Below are positions 55,301 through 64,000 of a DNA stretch of 64,000 nt, piece by piece. Made by a program: the position numbers and the translations under genes. How positions within the stretch are numbered: position 1 is the stretch's first letter; the number at the start of each line of letters is the position of its first letter. Source of the DNA: Chlamydomonas reinhardtii (Eukaryota; Chlorophyta; Chlorophyceae; Chlamydomonadales; Chlamydomonadaceae); contig NC_057016.1 of the NCBI RefSeq assembly GCF_000002595.2, positions 2,620,515 to 2,684,514 of the forward strand, written 5' to 3'. The notes below the pieces were generated by a model that was not told the DNA's origin, ran no database searches, and saw nothing but the letters and a program-made list of their open reading frames with translations.

Positions 55301-56958
55301 CGGGGAGGAGCGAGGAGCGAGGAGCGAGAAGGCCGGAGGGCGGAATAAGAAGAAGCGGCAGGGCAGCAGGGCGCCGGAGCGGGCGGCATGCGCCGCGGCG
55401 GCAACACAGTCCTCGGTCGCGCCGGCCACTCGTCATTGGCCCGCGCCGTGCCAACTCCCCCCCTCCCCCCCGCTACACGTGAGCGAGGTCGGCCCCGCTG
55501 AGCCGCTGCCCACTCGTCCCCAGTCCGCATCCTCCCCTCCCGGTCCCCCAAGCCCCCTGTCGTCCCCAACTCCCCGTCCCCCAGTCCCCACGTCAAAGTG
55601 GCCACCCGCTGGCCCCTGCCGCCTGCCTCCAAGCCCAAGCCCTCCAGAGCCCGTCCCGTCCCGCTCCGCACCGGGATGCAAACCACCTGCCCCCATTTAC
55701 ACCCCCCCAAAGACTTACAATCCCTCGCCTTCCCAACCGGCCAGCCCGGCGCCCCCGCGCTTCCCCTCCACGCCTCCCCTCTACGCGCCTGCCCCTCCAC
55801 GCCTCTCCCCCACTCCTCCCCTCCACGCCTCCCCTCCACGCTTTCCCTCCGTGCCTCTCCTCCACGCCTCCCCTCCAAGCCTCTCCACCACTGCGCCCCC
55901 CCCACGGTCCACCCGCATTCGGGTCGGCTGCTCACCGCAGCTCCGCCGCCCGCAGGCGCACGCGCTCCGGCGTGTCCTCGTGCCCCATGAGCCTGTCCGC
56001 GTACAGCGTGGCGGTGAACCAGCTGACGCGCGCAGTGATCTCCGCGATACGCAGCTGCGGAGCAAAGGTGGGAAGATAGGTGGGTGGGTAAGTGGGTAGG
56101 GAGGGAGGGAGGTCGCGTCAGTACCGGTAAGGATGGAGGATGGGAGGGCAGGGGCAGAGGCGTCTGGGTTCACGGTAACCAAGTTGGGTCGGGGGTCGGA
56201 AGTGGACCACGGCAGCGTAACCCCAAACATCCCTTGCAAAGACCACCGAGACATACATCGGCGCCACAGAATGATGCCCCTTCTATGCCTCAGCGGCGAG
56301 CGTGGCTGGTCAAGAACCTACCTCAGCCCTCCACCACCCTCCTCCCGCTTTAGGCTGATGCGCCCGTCCCAAGGCCCGTCCCCGGGCGGCCCCCTGCGTA
56401 CCGATCCCAGCTCTACAGGACCAGCCATTACACCCTGCGCCTTGTCTGCCACATTGCTCACCGCAACAAGCGCTGCATCGCCGGGCCCACGCAGCACGCG
56501 GCTCTTCACGTAGTCGGGGGAGTACTTGCTGATAATGTTGCAGATGTCCTTCTCCATTTCCAGGGGATTGTCAATGCCGCCCAGCGGCCGCAGACGGGTG
56601 CTGTGCATATGATAGCACAGCGAGGGGGGCGGTGGGGACAACAGGCCCAGAAAATGCTGACTGTGCCGTGCGTGTGGTTGGTTGCGGGCGGGACACGCGT
56701 GTTGAGCTTGACCGTCCGCCGGCGCGTGGGGCGACCACTTCCCAAAGGTGGGTCCGTGGGACGCTTTTTAATAACTTTTGCGCGGATTTTTCACGCGTTC
56801 GCGGTGCGCCCAAAGCGACGATGGCACACTCAGCTTTTCCCAAAAGCTCACCTCGGGGCAAGCGCTGTTGCAGCACGCGCAGGTGATATCGTTGTCACTG
56901 CTGCCTGGCAGCGCAGGCCTACAGCACGACCACGGCTTTGGATGGACCCGCCCAGCAT
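49366..56958 (-). CDS. Plastid ABC1/UbiB-family atypical kinase (ABC1K)
   Basis: ABC1 kinases control prenyl-lipid and quinone metabolism in plastoglobules and mitochondria. Sixteen exons: 56958-56852, 56600-56402, 56054-55936, 55293-55185, 54748-54623, 54208-53996, 53637-53600, 53257-53077, 52739-52582, 52250-52207, 51960-51782, 51398-51354, 51079-51008, 50554-50372, 49970-49899, 49470-49366; phases close to 649 residues. Hallmarks in order: KxGQ motif in FIKAGQVLANRPDI (about 154-157), Ala-rich loop PVAAASLGQ (about 212-220), catalytic Lys236 in EEVAIKVQRPGV, ExD in LLEELDYTQ (about 286-288), FHGDPHPGN (Asp371) and YVDFGN (about 387-392). All expected kinase residues are present. The first exon (MLGGSIQSRGRAVGLRCQAA) is acid-free, basic and Cys-containing, a typical plastid transit peptide; it ends at a GTGAGC donor and fits in phase. 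Which ABC1K subgroup it belongs to is open. Confidence 0.93.
50003..50045 (+). repeat. Intron repeat family C, antisense copy
   Basis: GAAGATTGGTACAGAGAA core in ABC1K intron 50371-49971, about 35 bases from the acceptor. Matches 54214-54262. Confidence 0.6.
50577..50760 (+). repeat. Composite intron repeat, family A with companion module
   Basis: In ABC1K intron 51007-50555, antisense to the gene and starting about 23 bases from the acceptor. It has a family A copy (GGGGGTTACATGCATTAAG to GTAGCCAGGTACA, 50577-50630), then GGTTAACGTTGAACCAATCC with CGTAAGGAAACACTCGCGC, then a second GGGGTTACATTCA copy from 50691. Confidence 0.75.
51991..52030 (+). repeat. Intron repeat family A, antisense copy
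   Basis: GGGGGTTTACATTCATGATT in ABC1K intron 52206-51961, about 30 bases from the acceptor. Confidence 0.7.
52511..52570 (-). repeat. Intron repeat family A, sense copy in ABC1K
   Basis: On the minus strand, GGGGTTACATTCATGATTAA followed by TTAAGAAGTGAAGGCGTAGG, starting about 15 bases after the donor of intron 52581-52251. The best match in the window is the plus-strand copy 45591-45650. Confidence 0.88.
52766..52811 (+). repeat. Intron repeat family A, antisense copy
   Basis: GAGAAGTGAAGGCGTAGCCA in ABC1K intron 53076-52740, about 27 bases from the acceptor. Confidence 0.7.
53000..53055 (+). repeat. Intron repeat family B, copy 3
   Basis: ACCGGATTCGGTGTAATTTG followed by GGCTGGT, in ABC1K intron 53076-52740. 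In gene sense it lies shortly after the donor. Confidence 0.5.
53296..53370 (+). repeat. Intron repeat family A, antisense diverged copy
   Basis: GGGGTGCATTCATGGCTAGC followed by TAAGGAAGTGGCAGATGGCAG in ABC1K intron 53599-53258, about 38 bases from the acceptor. Closest to the 8693 and 60432 copies. Confidence 0.65.
53886..53930 (-). repeat. Intron repeat family C, sense copy
   Basis: The minus strand reads GGGGGTTTGCAAAGATGGCA, then CAGAGAAATGTAGCGAAGGA, about 65 bases after the donor of ABC1K intron 53995-53638. It matches 54214-54262 in opposite orientation. Confidence 0.65.
54214..54262 (+). repeat. Intron repeat family C, antisense copy at an acceptor
   Basis: ATTTGCAAGGATTGGTACAG then AGAAATGTAGCGAAGTAGAC, only about 6 bases from the acceptor of ABC1K intron 54622-54209. 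Confidence 0.65.
54321..54375 (+). repeat. Intron repeat family A, antisense copy
   Basis: TGCATTCATGACTACTATCA then AAGTGAAGGCGTAGCCAGGA in the same ABC1K intron as the family C copy at 54214. Confidence 0.75.
55745..55890. repeat. CT-rich minisatellite in ABC1K intron
   Basis: Repeated CCTCCCCTCCACG-type units of roughly 10-20 bases in intron 55935-55294. On the ABC1K sense strand it is purine-rich. Confidence 0.75.
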
Positions 56959-57358
56959 GGCCCCTATCCGGGCGTCCCTTCGCCCGAGAGCGCGCTGCTG
57001 ATGCAGCTGCTGCATTCTATATTATCACTCTAACTGCGCTCCGCGGTCAGCAGGGTCGCTCTGTTTTTGGTGCGCAGAAGAAAGGGCTTTCCACCAACGG
57101 AACTGCAAGTAAATATTCTTTGCAATAGAAGGCGCCGTCTAGTCAGCGAAGAACACGGTGGTATGACGCTAGGGTGGAGCGTATCCCTGAACTCCATTCA
57201 GAGCGAGTGGCGTGGAGGCCGCATGAAACGCAGTGCCGATGTTCTTGAGACGCGCAGCGCCACATACAGCGTATACACCCAAATGGGCCCACTCCACTGC
57301 TAGCTCTACAGTCGGGCCTATACACCGAAGCTGCGGTTCCGCTCGAAAGAATTGCAAA
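56959..57358. promoter_or_regulatory. Divergent promoter region, ABC1K / SET protein
   Basis: A 400-base head-to-head space between two start codons of genes for probable plastid proteins. No specific element was assigned. Confidence 0.5.
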
Positions 57359-60300
57359 ATGCGCTCAGTGGCCGCCAACGTCCCGCAGAGCGCACCCCTG
57401 TCGGTGCGCGAGCGGATTCTCTCATCCTTTCACTGCTCACCCAGCACTTCTGGTCGCGCATGCTGCCCTGCTCACGGCTTGCCGGCGGCTCGCCGGCAGT
57501 CCACAACATGCGCAGCCTCAAAGGCAGCCAAGAGCGGCAAGTCGGGTGGCGGCCAGGGCTTCAAGGGCTTCGGCGAGGCTCCCAAGCCCGCTCCGCAGCA
57601 GCAGAAGCGCGACCTGAGCTTCGAACGGGACTCCGATGAGGAGCTCGTCGGTCCCGCTGCCGCCGCCGCGCAACAGCTCGGCGACGAGGATTACAACGAA
57701 ATCCGGCTGAAACCCGCCTACCAGATGTATGTCGACGCCGGCTTCAAGGCGCAGCGCTATATCGCACCGTCGCTGGCGCTCACGCGTCCGGAAGGCAAGT
57801 AGTGCCACCACGGCGTTGGCACGGAAGGGGGCGTGCGTTGGCCGTTGTTGGGCTTGAGAGGGACCGTGCTCCGTTGGGCTGGCGGGTCGCCACAGCGGAG
57901 TGCTATAGCGCATGTACGGGATTCTGCAGCCCTGGGCTTTGCAACTCGGAATGGTTGGGTTGGGCAGGGGTAGCGGGGCTGCAGCGGTTTGTGCCGTCGA
58001 CACGCGGTGGTTACAGCAGGCACACCTTGCAGAACCTACCAAGGAGAGCCTCTAGACCCACCGCATATCAATCACCTGGGCACCCGATACGGGCCAGCAG
58101 CTATCGACCTGCTGAGCACTGTAACTGAAGCATCGGGGAACACCTTCTGCGCTGTGACGCGGCACTCGGGCCGGGGGGCGTGCTGCGGGCTGACTCCATC
58201 TGGGTTGGGTTCTGTCATTAGGTGGAAGCTACGACATGCAATTACACGACATCACACTATGCTTGTTTCTGTTTGCCGGTAGACGCAAGTGCGCAGCACG
58301 CGGTGGTTACAGCAGGCACACCTTGCAGAACCTACCAAGGAGAGCCTCTAGACCCACCGCATATCAACCACCTGGGCACCCGATACGGGCCAGCAGCTAT
58401 CGACCTGCTGAGCACTGTAACTGAAGCATCGGGGAACACTCCACACCTTTTTCACTTCGCAACCTCCGCAACCCTCCAGCCCACATGAAACCTGCTGCTA
58501 ACCCCCTCCCCCCTCATCACCTATCCACCTTCCGCTACCCCGCAGGCGAGCCGCTCGCGCAGCTGGCCGCCGGCGGCGCCACTCTGCCCGGCGACCTGCT
58601 GCTGGTCACGCCGGCGCTGGCGTTCGTGGAGGGCGGCTTCAACGAGCTGCCGGAGCTGGAGGACCTGCATGCAGCCATGATGGAGGACGGGCCCACGCCC
58701 GCACAACGCCGAGTCATGGACGTGCTGGAGGGGCTGCGACCCGACCCCACGGCGGCGGCGGCCGCCGGCTCCGCCGGCGCCGCAGCGGCGCCTACGGCGC
58801 CGCTGCCCTCCCTCTCCACGCTCGACGCCAAGTTCTGGTCGGGGCGCGGCAAGGACGCCAGCGCGCCGGCCTTCAGCTCCAAGCGGCTGATGGGGCTGCT
58901 GGGCCGCACCGCCGCCTCGTTCGACAGCCAGGACCCCGCCTCCATGCAGGCGCGGCACCAGAAGCCGGTGGGCTTCGTGTCGCTGTGGCCCGAGTACGCG
59001 CTGCTGGGCCACAGCTGCGTGCCCAACACCTCGGCCCTGGTGGTGGGGGACCGGCTGTTCATGCACGCTACCGACGAGCTGGCCAAGGGCGCGCCGCTGA
59101 CCCGCAACATGATCGGCACCGCCATCACATCCCCGCTGTCGGTTCGCCAGGCCGCCGTTGCTGAGGCCATGTCCGACCTGCTCCCCGCCCCCTCCGCCAC
59201 TTCCTCCGCCTCCGCCTCCACCTCCTCCGCCTCCACCTCCTCCGCCTCCGCCTCCACTTCCTCCGCCTCTTCCTCAGCACCCGTGCCGGCTTCGGTAACC
59301 GCCGAGGAGGGCGGCATCCTTGCGGCGAGCGAGGCACTGCTCACGTCGTGCCGCTGCCGGCGCTGCCAGCTGGAGGCCAGCGTGTCGGAGTCGTTGCGCG
59401 ACACGCTGGAGTCGGCGTTCGCCTGGTACGAGCAGGAGGCTACCGCCACCTTCTCCCGCGCCAACGAGGAGGAGGACATGTCGCTGCTGCGCGGGCTGCT
59501 GGCAGAGGCCGAGACCATCGTGGCTGAGGTGGAGGAGGCGGTGCAGGGCGAGCCGGGGCTGGACGACGAGCAGCAGGACTGGATCCGGGCGTCGGTGTAC
59601 GACGTGTACGACATGCTCGTCACGCTGGACGAGCTGGTCAACGCCGACGGCGCCGACCTGGAGTACCTACAGACCTGCCTGCAGCTCATCCGCGTGTTCG
59701 GGCCCGGCAGCGACAGCCACTTTGAGGTGGCGCTCAAGCACGAGAGCCTGCGCGTGCACCGGTGAGGCGGGGGGCTAGGGAGGACGGATGGGGAGGGCTC
59801 TCGGAGGGCTGGGGAAGGCTTAAAGGTTTCAATCTTTGTGTGCACCGGGACTGTATATCTGTGCACCGTGCCTGCGCCTACCGCGCCTGCACCAAATCCC
59901 ATGTCCGCTCCTGACCCTTCCTTCCCAATGCCAAACCATTTTCAACCCACCCAACCCCTCAGGCTGGAGACGTTCAGCGAGATGCTCAAGCGCGAGGGCC
60001 GCGGCCGCAAGAAGGCCATCAGCGCCCTGGACCGCAAGAAGCTCAAGGCGCTCAAGGACGGCGCCGACCTCGCCGCTGAGTTCCGCATCGAGTCGGTCAT
60101 CCTGCGCTACGGCTACGTGACGGAGCAAATCCTGCAGCAGCTCACCGAGGGGCTGGAGACGTACATGGAGGGGCTGGAGCAGATGAGCGTCATGCAGGCG
60201 CAGGTGGGGGCGGGCTCTTGTGTTTGTGTGCGTGTGTGTGTGTGTGTGGGGGGTTAACTTTGAACCAATCCTGTAAGGAAACAGTCGCGCTGCAAGGAGA

Positions 60301-61948
60301 AACTGCAGCCGCATATGCGAGCTGTGGTACATCACCATAGGTAGTCGGGCGGGCTTGGGCAGCGTAGCAGCAGGTTGAAGGAGCAGTCCAGAGTGTGTCG
60401 GGGGGTTTGGGTGTGGTTGGTTCGTGTGTGTGGGGGTTACATTCATGATTAGTTAAGGAAGTGGTAGACGGTAGACCATCTTGCGGAACATGAAGCGTTA
60501 CCGACGATGTCGACCAGCTCCTGGCTCCAGCCCGAGCTCCAGCTCCAGCTCCAGCGCGTAGACCCTCCGAAGTAGTGTTCCCGTTTGATATAAAGCTGCT
60601 GCATAGCCTGACACGACCTAAGTTCGCGGCGGCACGGCGACACTACTACGCGCGACTAGTCGCGATCTACGGACGCTCGCTGCCCTAATAGCTTTCCTAC
60701 ATACCCCGGCGTGTACTCACCTGCGGCGTGGCATTGGAACCCACGCCGCGTGACGTCCAGACATCCATGCATAGCAAGAAACGGGAGGGCGAGGTGAGAG
60801 GCAAAAGGCAAAAGCAAAAGAACCTAAATGCTATGGCCGCCGCGACGGGAATGGACGCGCGCAAACGCTAAGTAGGCCACGGAATCGGACCCATGCTGGC
60901 ATGGGGAGGGGGACTAGGGGCTGCGTGGCGGGGCTCCTAAGAGCTCCCACCACCACGCAACTCTCCGGGCCACGGGGTGGTGGCCCAGAGAGTCGCAGGT
61001 GGGTGGGGTGCCCTGCTATCCTTTGCCGCGTGGACGGTGTGTTTTCCCTGGAAACCCGGCGGCCGTCCTGTTGGGGGCGGCAGTGAACGGCACTCGGCAG
61101 CACAGGCACAGGCATAGGCACAGGCACAAGCACAGGCGCTGGACGGTACGGAACATGTAGTCGGTCTTGATGTCGGCGCCATTACTATGATATGGATGGT
61201 TTCGTGCGCACCAGCCGCTGTGCTCCGGATATCGGGCGGCATCACCCGGCCCGACATACGCAGAGCAGCAGCGGACTGGTGGTTCTTGGCTTGTGTGTGG
61301 GGGGGGGGTGCTTGTGTATGGTTAGTTCGTGAGTGCGTAGAGGGGGTGTGGAGGCTGGGAGGGGTTACTGGTGTGAGGGCACGGGAGGGCGTGCGGGGCC
61401 GCGGGAGCGTCCAGCTTGCCTGCCATTGCTGCCTCCCCTTCAACATGTTCCGCCGTGCTCAAAATTCTGACGACTCCACTCCACCCGCTGCCTCCCCCTC
61501 ACCGGCGCAGGGCCTGACGGAGCTGACTCGCGAGATGGAGGTGGACGGCGTGCGCGTGCAGATTGTGGACAAGCTGGAGGTGGCGCCCGGCGGCGGCGCC
61601 GGCTCCCGCGCCAGCAGCACAGAGATCATCAACCACGACGGCATGCAGCTGTCGGTGGTGGACGGGCCCGGCAGCGGCGGCGACGACGACATTGAGGGCG
61701 ATGGCGGCGACCTGGTGGACGTGCAGGAGGGCGCGGGCGAGGAGCTGGATCTGGAGGACCTGGAGGACCTGGATCTGGGCGTGGATCCGGAGGGCCGCGC
61801 GCCCATTGACCTGGAGCTGGACGGCGACGTGGACATGGAGGCGGTGCAGGCGGCCATTGACGACGCGCTGGCGCAGGAGATTGAGGCCATTGAGAGGGAG
61901 GAGCGGGAGAAGCAGGCGCGGGGCAAGGGCGCCGACGCCAAGACGTAG
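57359..61948 (+). CDS. Plastid-type SET-domain (SMYD-like) protein with an acidic C-terminal tail
   Basis: Four exons, 57359-57794, 58546-59761, 59963-60203 and 61511-61948, close to 776 residues. The first 55 or so residues (MRSVAANVPQSAPLSVRERI to QSTTCAASKAAKSG) look like a plastid transit peptide. A split SET domain follows, recognised by LLGHSCVPNTSALVVGDRLF (the HSCxPN motif, near residue 300) and a post-SET-like CRCRRCQLEA cysteine cluster. A Ser/Ala-rich repeat stretch separates the two. After them come helical segments (LEYLQTCLQLIRVF and GLETYMEGLEQMSVMQAQ) and an Asp/Glu-rich tail. SET proteins methylate lysines. The Tyr expected soon after the HSCxPN block (GEELTxxY in SMYD) is not visible (KGAPLTRNMIG), so activity is uncertain. 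The first intron appears to use a GCAAGT donor. The last exon is joined across a 1.3-kb intron by phase only. Confidence 0.78.
58001..58143 (+). repeat. 143-bp direct repeat, copy 1
   Basis: In the first intron of the SET gene. From CACGCGGTGGTTACAGCAGG to CATCGGGGAACAC. One mismatch from the copy at 58297. Confidence 0.95.
58297..58439 (+). repeat. 143-bp direct repeat, copy 2
   Basis: Second copy, offset 296 bases from the first. The only difference noticed is ATCAACCACC here against ATCAATCACC in copy 1. Confidence 0.95.
60248..60295 (+). repeat. Companion module of intron repeat family A
   Basis: GGGGTTAACTTTGAACCAAT then CCTGTAAGGAAACAGTCGCGC, about 45 bases after the donor of SET-gene intron 3 and following a GT run. 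Over 90 percent identical to 50651-50680. Confidence 0.8.
60432..60504 (+). repeat. Intron repeat family A, sense copy in SET gene
   Basis: GGGGGTTACATTCATGATTA then GTTAAGGAAGTGGTAGACGG, about 230 bases into the same intron. Nearly identical to 8693-8769 over about 70 bases. Confidence 0.85.
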
Positions 61949-63271
61949 TGTGGTGGCAGGTGCTGCGTATTCAGGGCGTGTATGTAAACTCGTGTGTGCT
62001 TGATTGATGCTTTGTTCGGCGCTGGTGTGACGGGGGCCGGGCTCTGTGGTGAGACTTATAGGACGAGCGGGCCTAAGTTCGTTTCGTACGCACTACGCAG
62101 TTGACCCGCTGTCCCTTTCCACTGACTGGTCCCTGTGGCCCACCCCGGACTAACTTGCGCACAGAGCAGCACATCCTCGATTCACGAGTTCCAGTTTGGG
62201 GAAGCCTTCGCAGGCTGCTTTCGACGCACCATGCTCTCCCCAGTCTGGACGAGTCCTGGTCGGATTCAGTCCCTCACTCTGCTCACCAGATCTCTTTGAA
62301 CTCGAACAAAATCGAATGAGACAAATGTTTGTAACGACGTGAGCATGTTATGACGGAACTTCCAAATGATACGTAAAGTACGCCCCAGTTTTTGCACGAG
62401 TTTCGCGCAAATTCCCCGCCAGTTTCCGCTGAGTTTCCTGCGAGCCGCCCCTGCGCACCGCCTCCGCGTGCCCCCAGCGACTCTCGTGCACTCCAGCGAG
62501 TCCCACGCGCGCTCCGCGGCTACTCATACTGTCATACAACTCCTCAGCGCGGCGGCAGGGGCGGCTGGCGCCACCCTGCGAGGGTCCCAATGTCAACTGT
62601 GTGAAAACCGTGTGCGCTCAGAGGCAGCTTGTGGATGTGCGTGTGCGATGGGACAGTTGTAAGGCAGGTGGTGAAGTCCCGTAGGGTGCAGCTGATGCGT
62701 CTCGCTAAGTTTACATGCAGCTCACACGCAGCTTCCCACACGGTGCGCGCACGACTATGCACTCCCACTTGCACAGCGCGCCAACCACCAGCCTCCGCCG
62801 AGCTCTGCCGTACTCCACCGCAGCTTCCCACACGCCCCCCTGTACAACTACCAGCTCCCACCGTGTGTCAGTTAGGGTGTTGGTAGCTGCGATGATTGCC
62901 GCGCCGCACGCCGCACGTGCAAAGTACACGCATTACCACTGCTGCTTGCTCCTCATCCTGCAGAAAGTCTGGTAATGCTGGCGCTGGTGTTGCCGGCAAG
63001 TCTGCGTACTCAATGCTCCTCTACCGTACTTAAGGCCCAGTTCTCACCCACGCGGCCACACCCCAGCGGCACACACATGCACCCTTCCCCTCATGCACCT
63101 TCCCATCTCGCACCTCCACTGGCCAGACGAGTAGACGACCTGTCAGCTCGCCCGCCTCCGCGCTCTACTCCTATGTGCCGGTGCTCTTGCAGGCGGTATC
63201 CTGAACCCCCGCTCCCGCATGCGGGCCACCAGCTGCTCAATGAAGGGGTCCATGTCCTCAAACAGCGACTT
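61949..63271. other. Convergent intergenic region
   Basis: Lies between the 3' ends of the SET gene (+) and the GT90-like gene (-). Plus-strand TGTAA motifs are at 61983-61987 and 62330-62334. A minus-strand TGTAA (TTACA) is at 62711-62715. After the GT90-like stop codon the same frame stays open for a further 25 or more residues. No other coding exon is supported. Confidence 0.5.
62330..62334 (+). terminator. TGTAA polyadenylation signal, candidate for the SET gene
   Basis: About 380 bases after the stop codon, preceded by an A-rich stretch. An earlier TGTAA at 61983 would leave a very short 3' UTR. Confidence 0.45.
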
Positions 63272-64000
63272 TTAGGACTGGAGCGCGTCGCGCAGGTAGC
63301 GGGCGCGGGAAGACACGGTTAGGTACCTGCACAAGCAAGGGGGAGAAGCTGGCACGGTACCGTGGGAACAAACTGCACGCGCACACGCCGCACAGCAGGT
63401 GAGCAGGGCTCACCAGCACCCCAGCGGGAGACCAACAGACACTCCTAACTCACTTGACGGCGAAGGTCTGCGCCTCCCGGACAATACGTAAGATGTCTTG
63501 CGGGCGGACGGAGTCCGTGTGCCGCACCGCCTGTGAACTGCATGCCACAATATTCAATCGGGCAACTGGCTTGTGCGCATGCATGGGTGCATTGGCGGGG
63601 GCGGGTGCTCTGCTGGACGAAGTAAGGAGGTCAGGGCCCCACAAGTACGGCGCGCACCTACCTGCATCACGTCGTAGATGTCCTCCATGCCCATCCCTCG
63701 TGAGGTCGTGTTCCAAAACGGCACGTAGTGCACATTGGGCTGTAGCGACCTGCGTGCGGAAAATAGAGGCAGGCACACGTGCACGCAGGGGGACCACAAG
63801 GAACACAGTGTGCAGTGGCGTACGCTTTAACACTGCTTGATTTGCGCGCTAGGTCAAGGGGAAGAACAGCGGCCCTGTAGGCAATAGCAGCAGCACCAGC
63901 AAGAGCCAAGCGGGGTTTTGCAAGCACGCACCGTGTGTAGTGGGCCAGGAAGGGCTGGTTCTGGTACAGCACCAGCGAATTGGTGTGGAGGAGCTGCATG
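63272..64000 (-). CDS. C-terminal part of a GT90/CAP10-like glycosyltransferase (gene cut by right edge)
   Basis: Four 3' exons are visible: 64000-63932 (partial), 63749-63662, 63530-63454 and 63326-63272, with consistent phases. The encoded segment has NSLVLYQNQPFLAHYTRSLQ and PNVHYVPFW, close to the GT90 block of a small-residue SLVL run, an F/Y-Y-R and HYVPV. It continues with an acidic-helical part (RPQDILRIVREAQTFAVKYL), where GT90 proteins have the A..F....L pattern. GT90 enzymes (Rumi/CAP10 type) transfer xylose or glucose in the secretory pathway. The frame ends at TAA (63274-63272) after RYLRDALQS. The same frame then continues with KSLFEDMDPFIEQLVARMRE, which reads like a natural continuation of the protein. 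The stop may therefore shorten it by about 25 residues. Confidence 0.62.

Noticed and set aside
56662-56876. An alternative first ABC1K exon in the frame open at 56876.
   Set aside because: It has no ATG and needs a weak donor and a 61-base intron. The exon 56958-56852 has an ATG, a transit peptide and a consensus GTGAGC donor in phase.
1-64000. Retrotransposon or virus-derived coding remnants.
   Set aside because: No reverse transcriptase, integrase, capsid, envelope or packaging-type motif was recognised in any frame examined. The repeats found are short and non-coding.

Overview
The window is nuclear DNA from a chlorophycean green alga, most likely a Chlamydomonas or close relative. It is very GC-rich. 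Its genes are split into many short exons by introns with GT(G/A)(A/C)G-type donors, and the introns are full of CA/GT runs and G- or C-rich minisatellites. Several proteins carry Ala/Arg/Ser-rich organelle-targeting N-termini. The strongest taxonomic marker is ASA4, a peripheral-stalk subunit of mitochondrial ATP synthase known only from chlorophycean algae. The species cannot be fixed from sequence alone.

Thirteen protein genes can be modelled, two of them cut by the window edges. From left to right: (1) the 3' end of an unrecognised His/Gly-rich protein (+); (2) a plastid ATP/ADP translocase of the NTT/TLC family (-); (3) proteasome lid subunit RPN7 (-); (4) a giant 3,277-residue, Ala/Gln-rich protein with degenerate OPR/HPR-like helical repeats (-); (5) tRNA-His guanylyltransferase THG1 (+); (6) ATP synthase subunit ASA4 (+); (7) plastid ribosomal protein L12, intronless (+); (8) a 2'-5'-oligoadenylate-synthase-like nucleotidyltransferase with a probable organelle-targeting peptide (+); (9) an RBBP4/MSI1-type histone-binding WD40 protein (-); (10) an RWD-RING protein resembling RNF25 with a huge Gly/Gln-rich tail (+); (11) a plastid ABC1-family atypical kinase (-); (12) a plastid-type SET-domain protein with an acidic tail (+); (13) the 3' end of a GT90/CAP10-like glycosyltransferase (-). 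For the complete genes the exon phases close without a frameshift across every junction listed.

The neighbours do not form a pathway. Many of them nonetheless serve organelles: plastid adenylate exchange, plastid translation, plastid ABC1 kinase, plastid SET protein, mitochondrial ATP synthase, and probably the giant helical-repeat protein and the nucleotidyltransferase. Three head-to-head pairs share short intergenic spaces (giant protein/THG1, RBBP4-like/RNF25-like, ABC1K/SET). There is one 2.8 kb gene-poor stretch (32845-35655).

The two observations most worth following are the OAS-like nucleotidyltransferase and several families of short intron-resident repeats. Copies of these repeats in the gene's sense orientation usually lie just downstream of splice donors, and antisense copies lie just upstream of acceptors. 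That pattern recalls introner-like elements. I saw no retrovirus-like, Polinton-like or other capsid-bearing element, no CRISPR array and no convincing tRNA gene.
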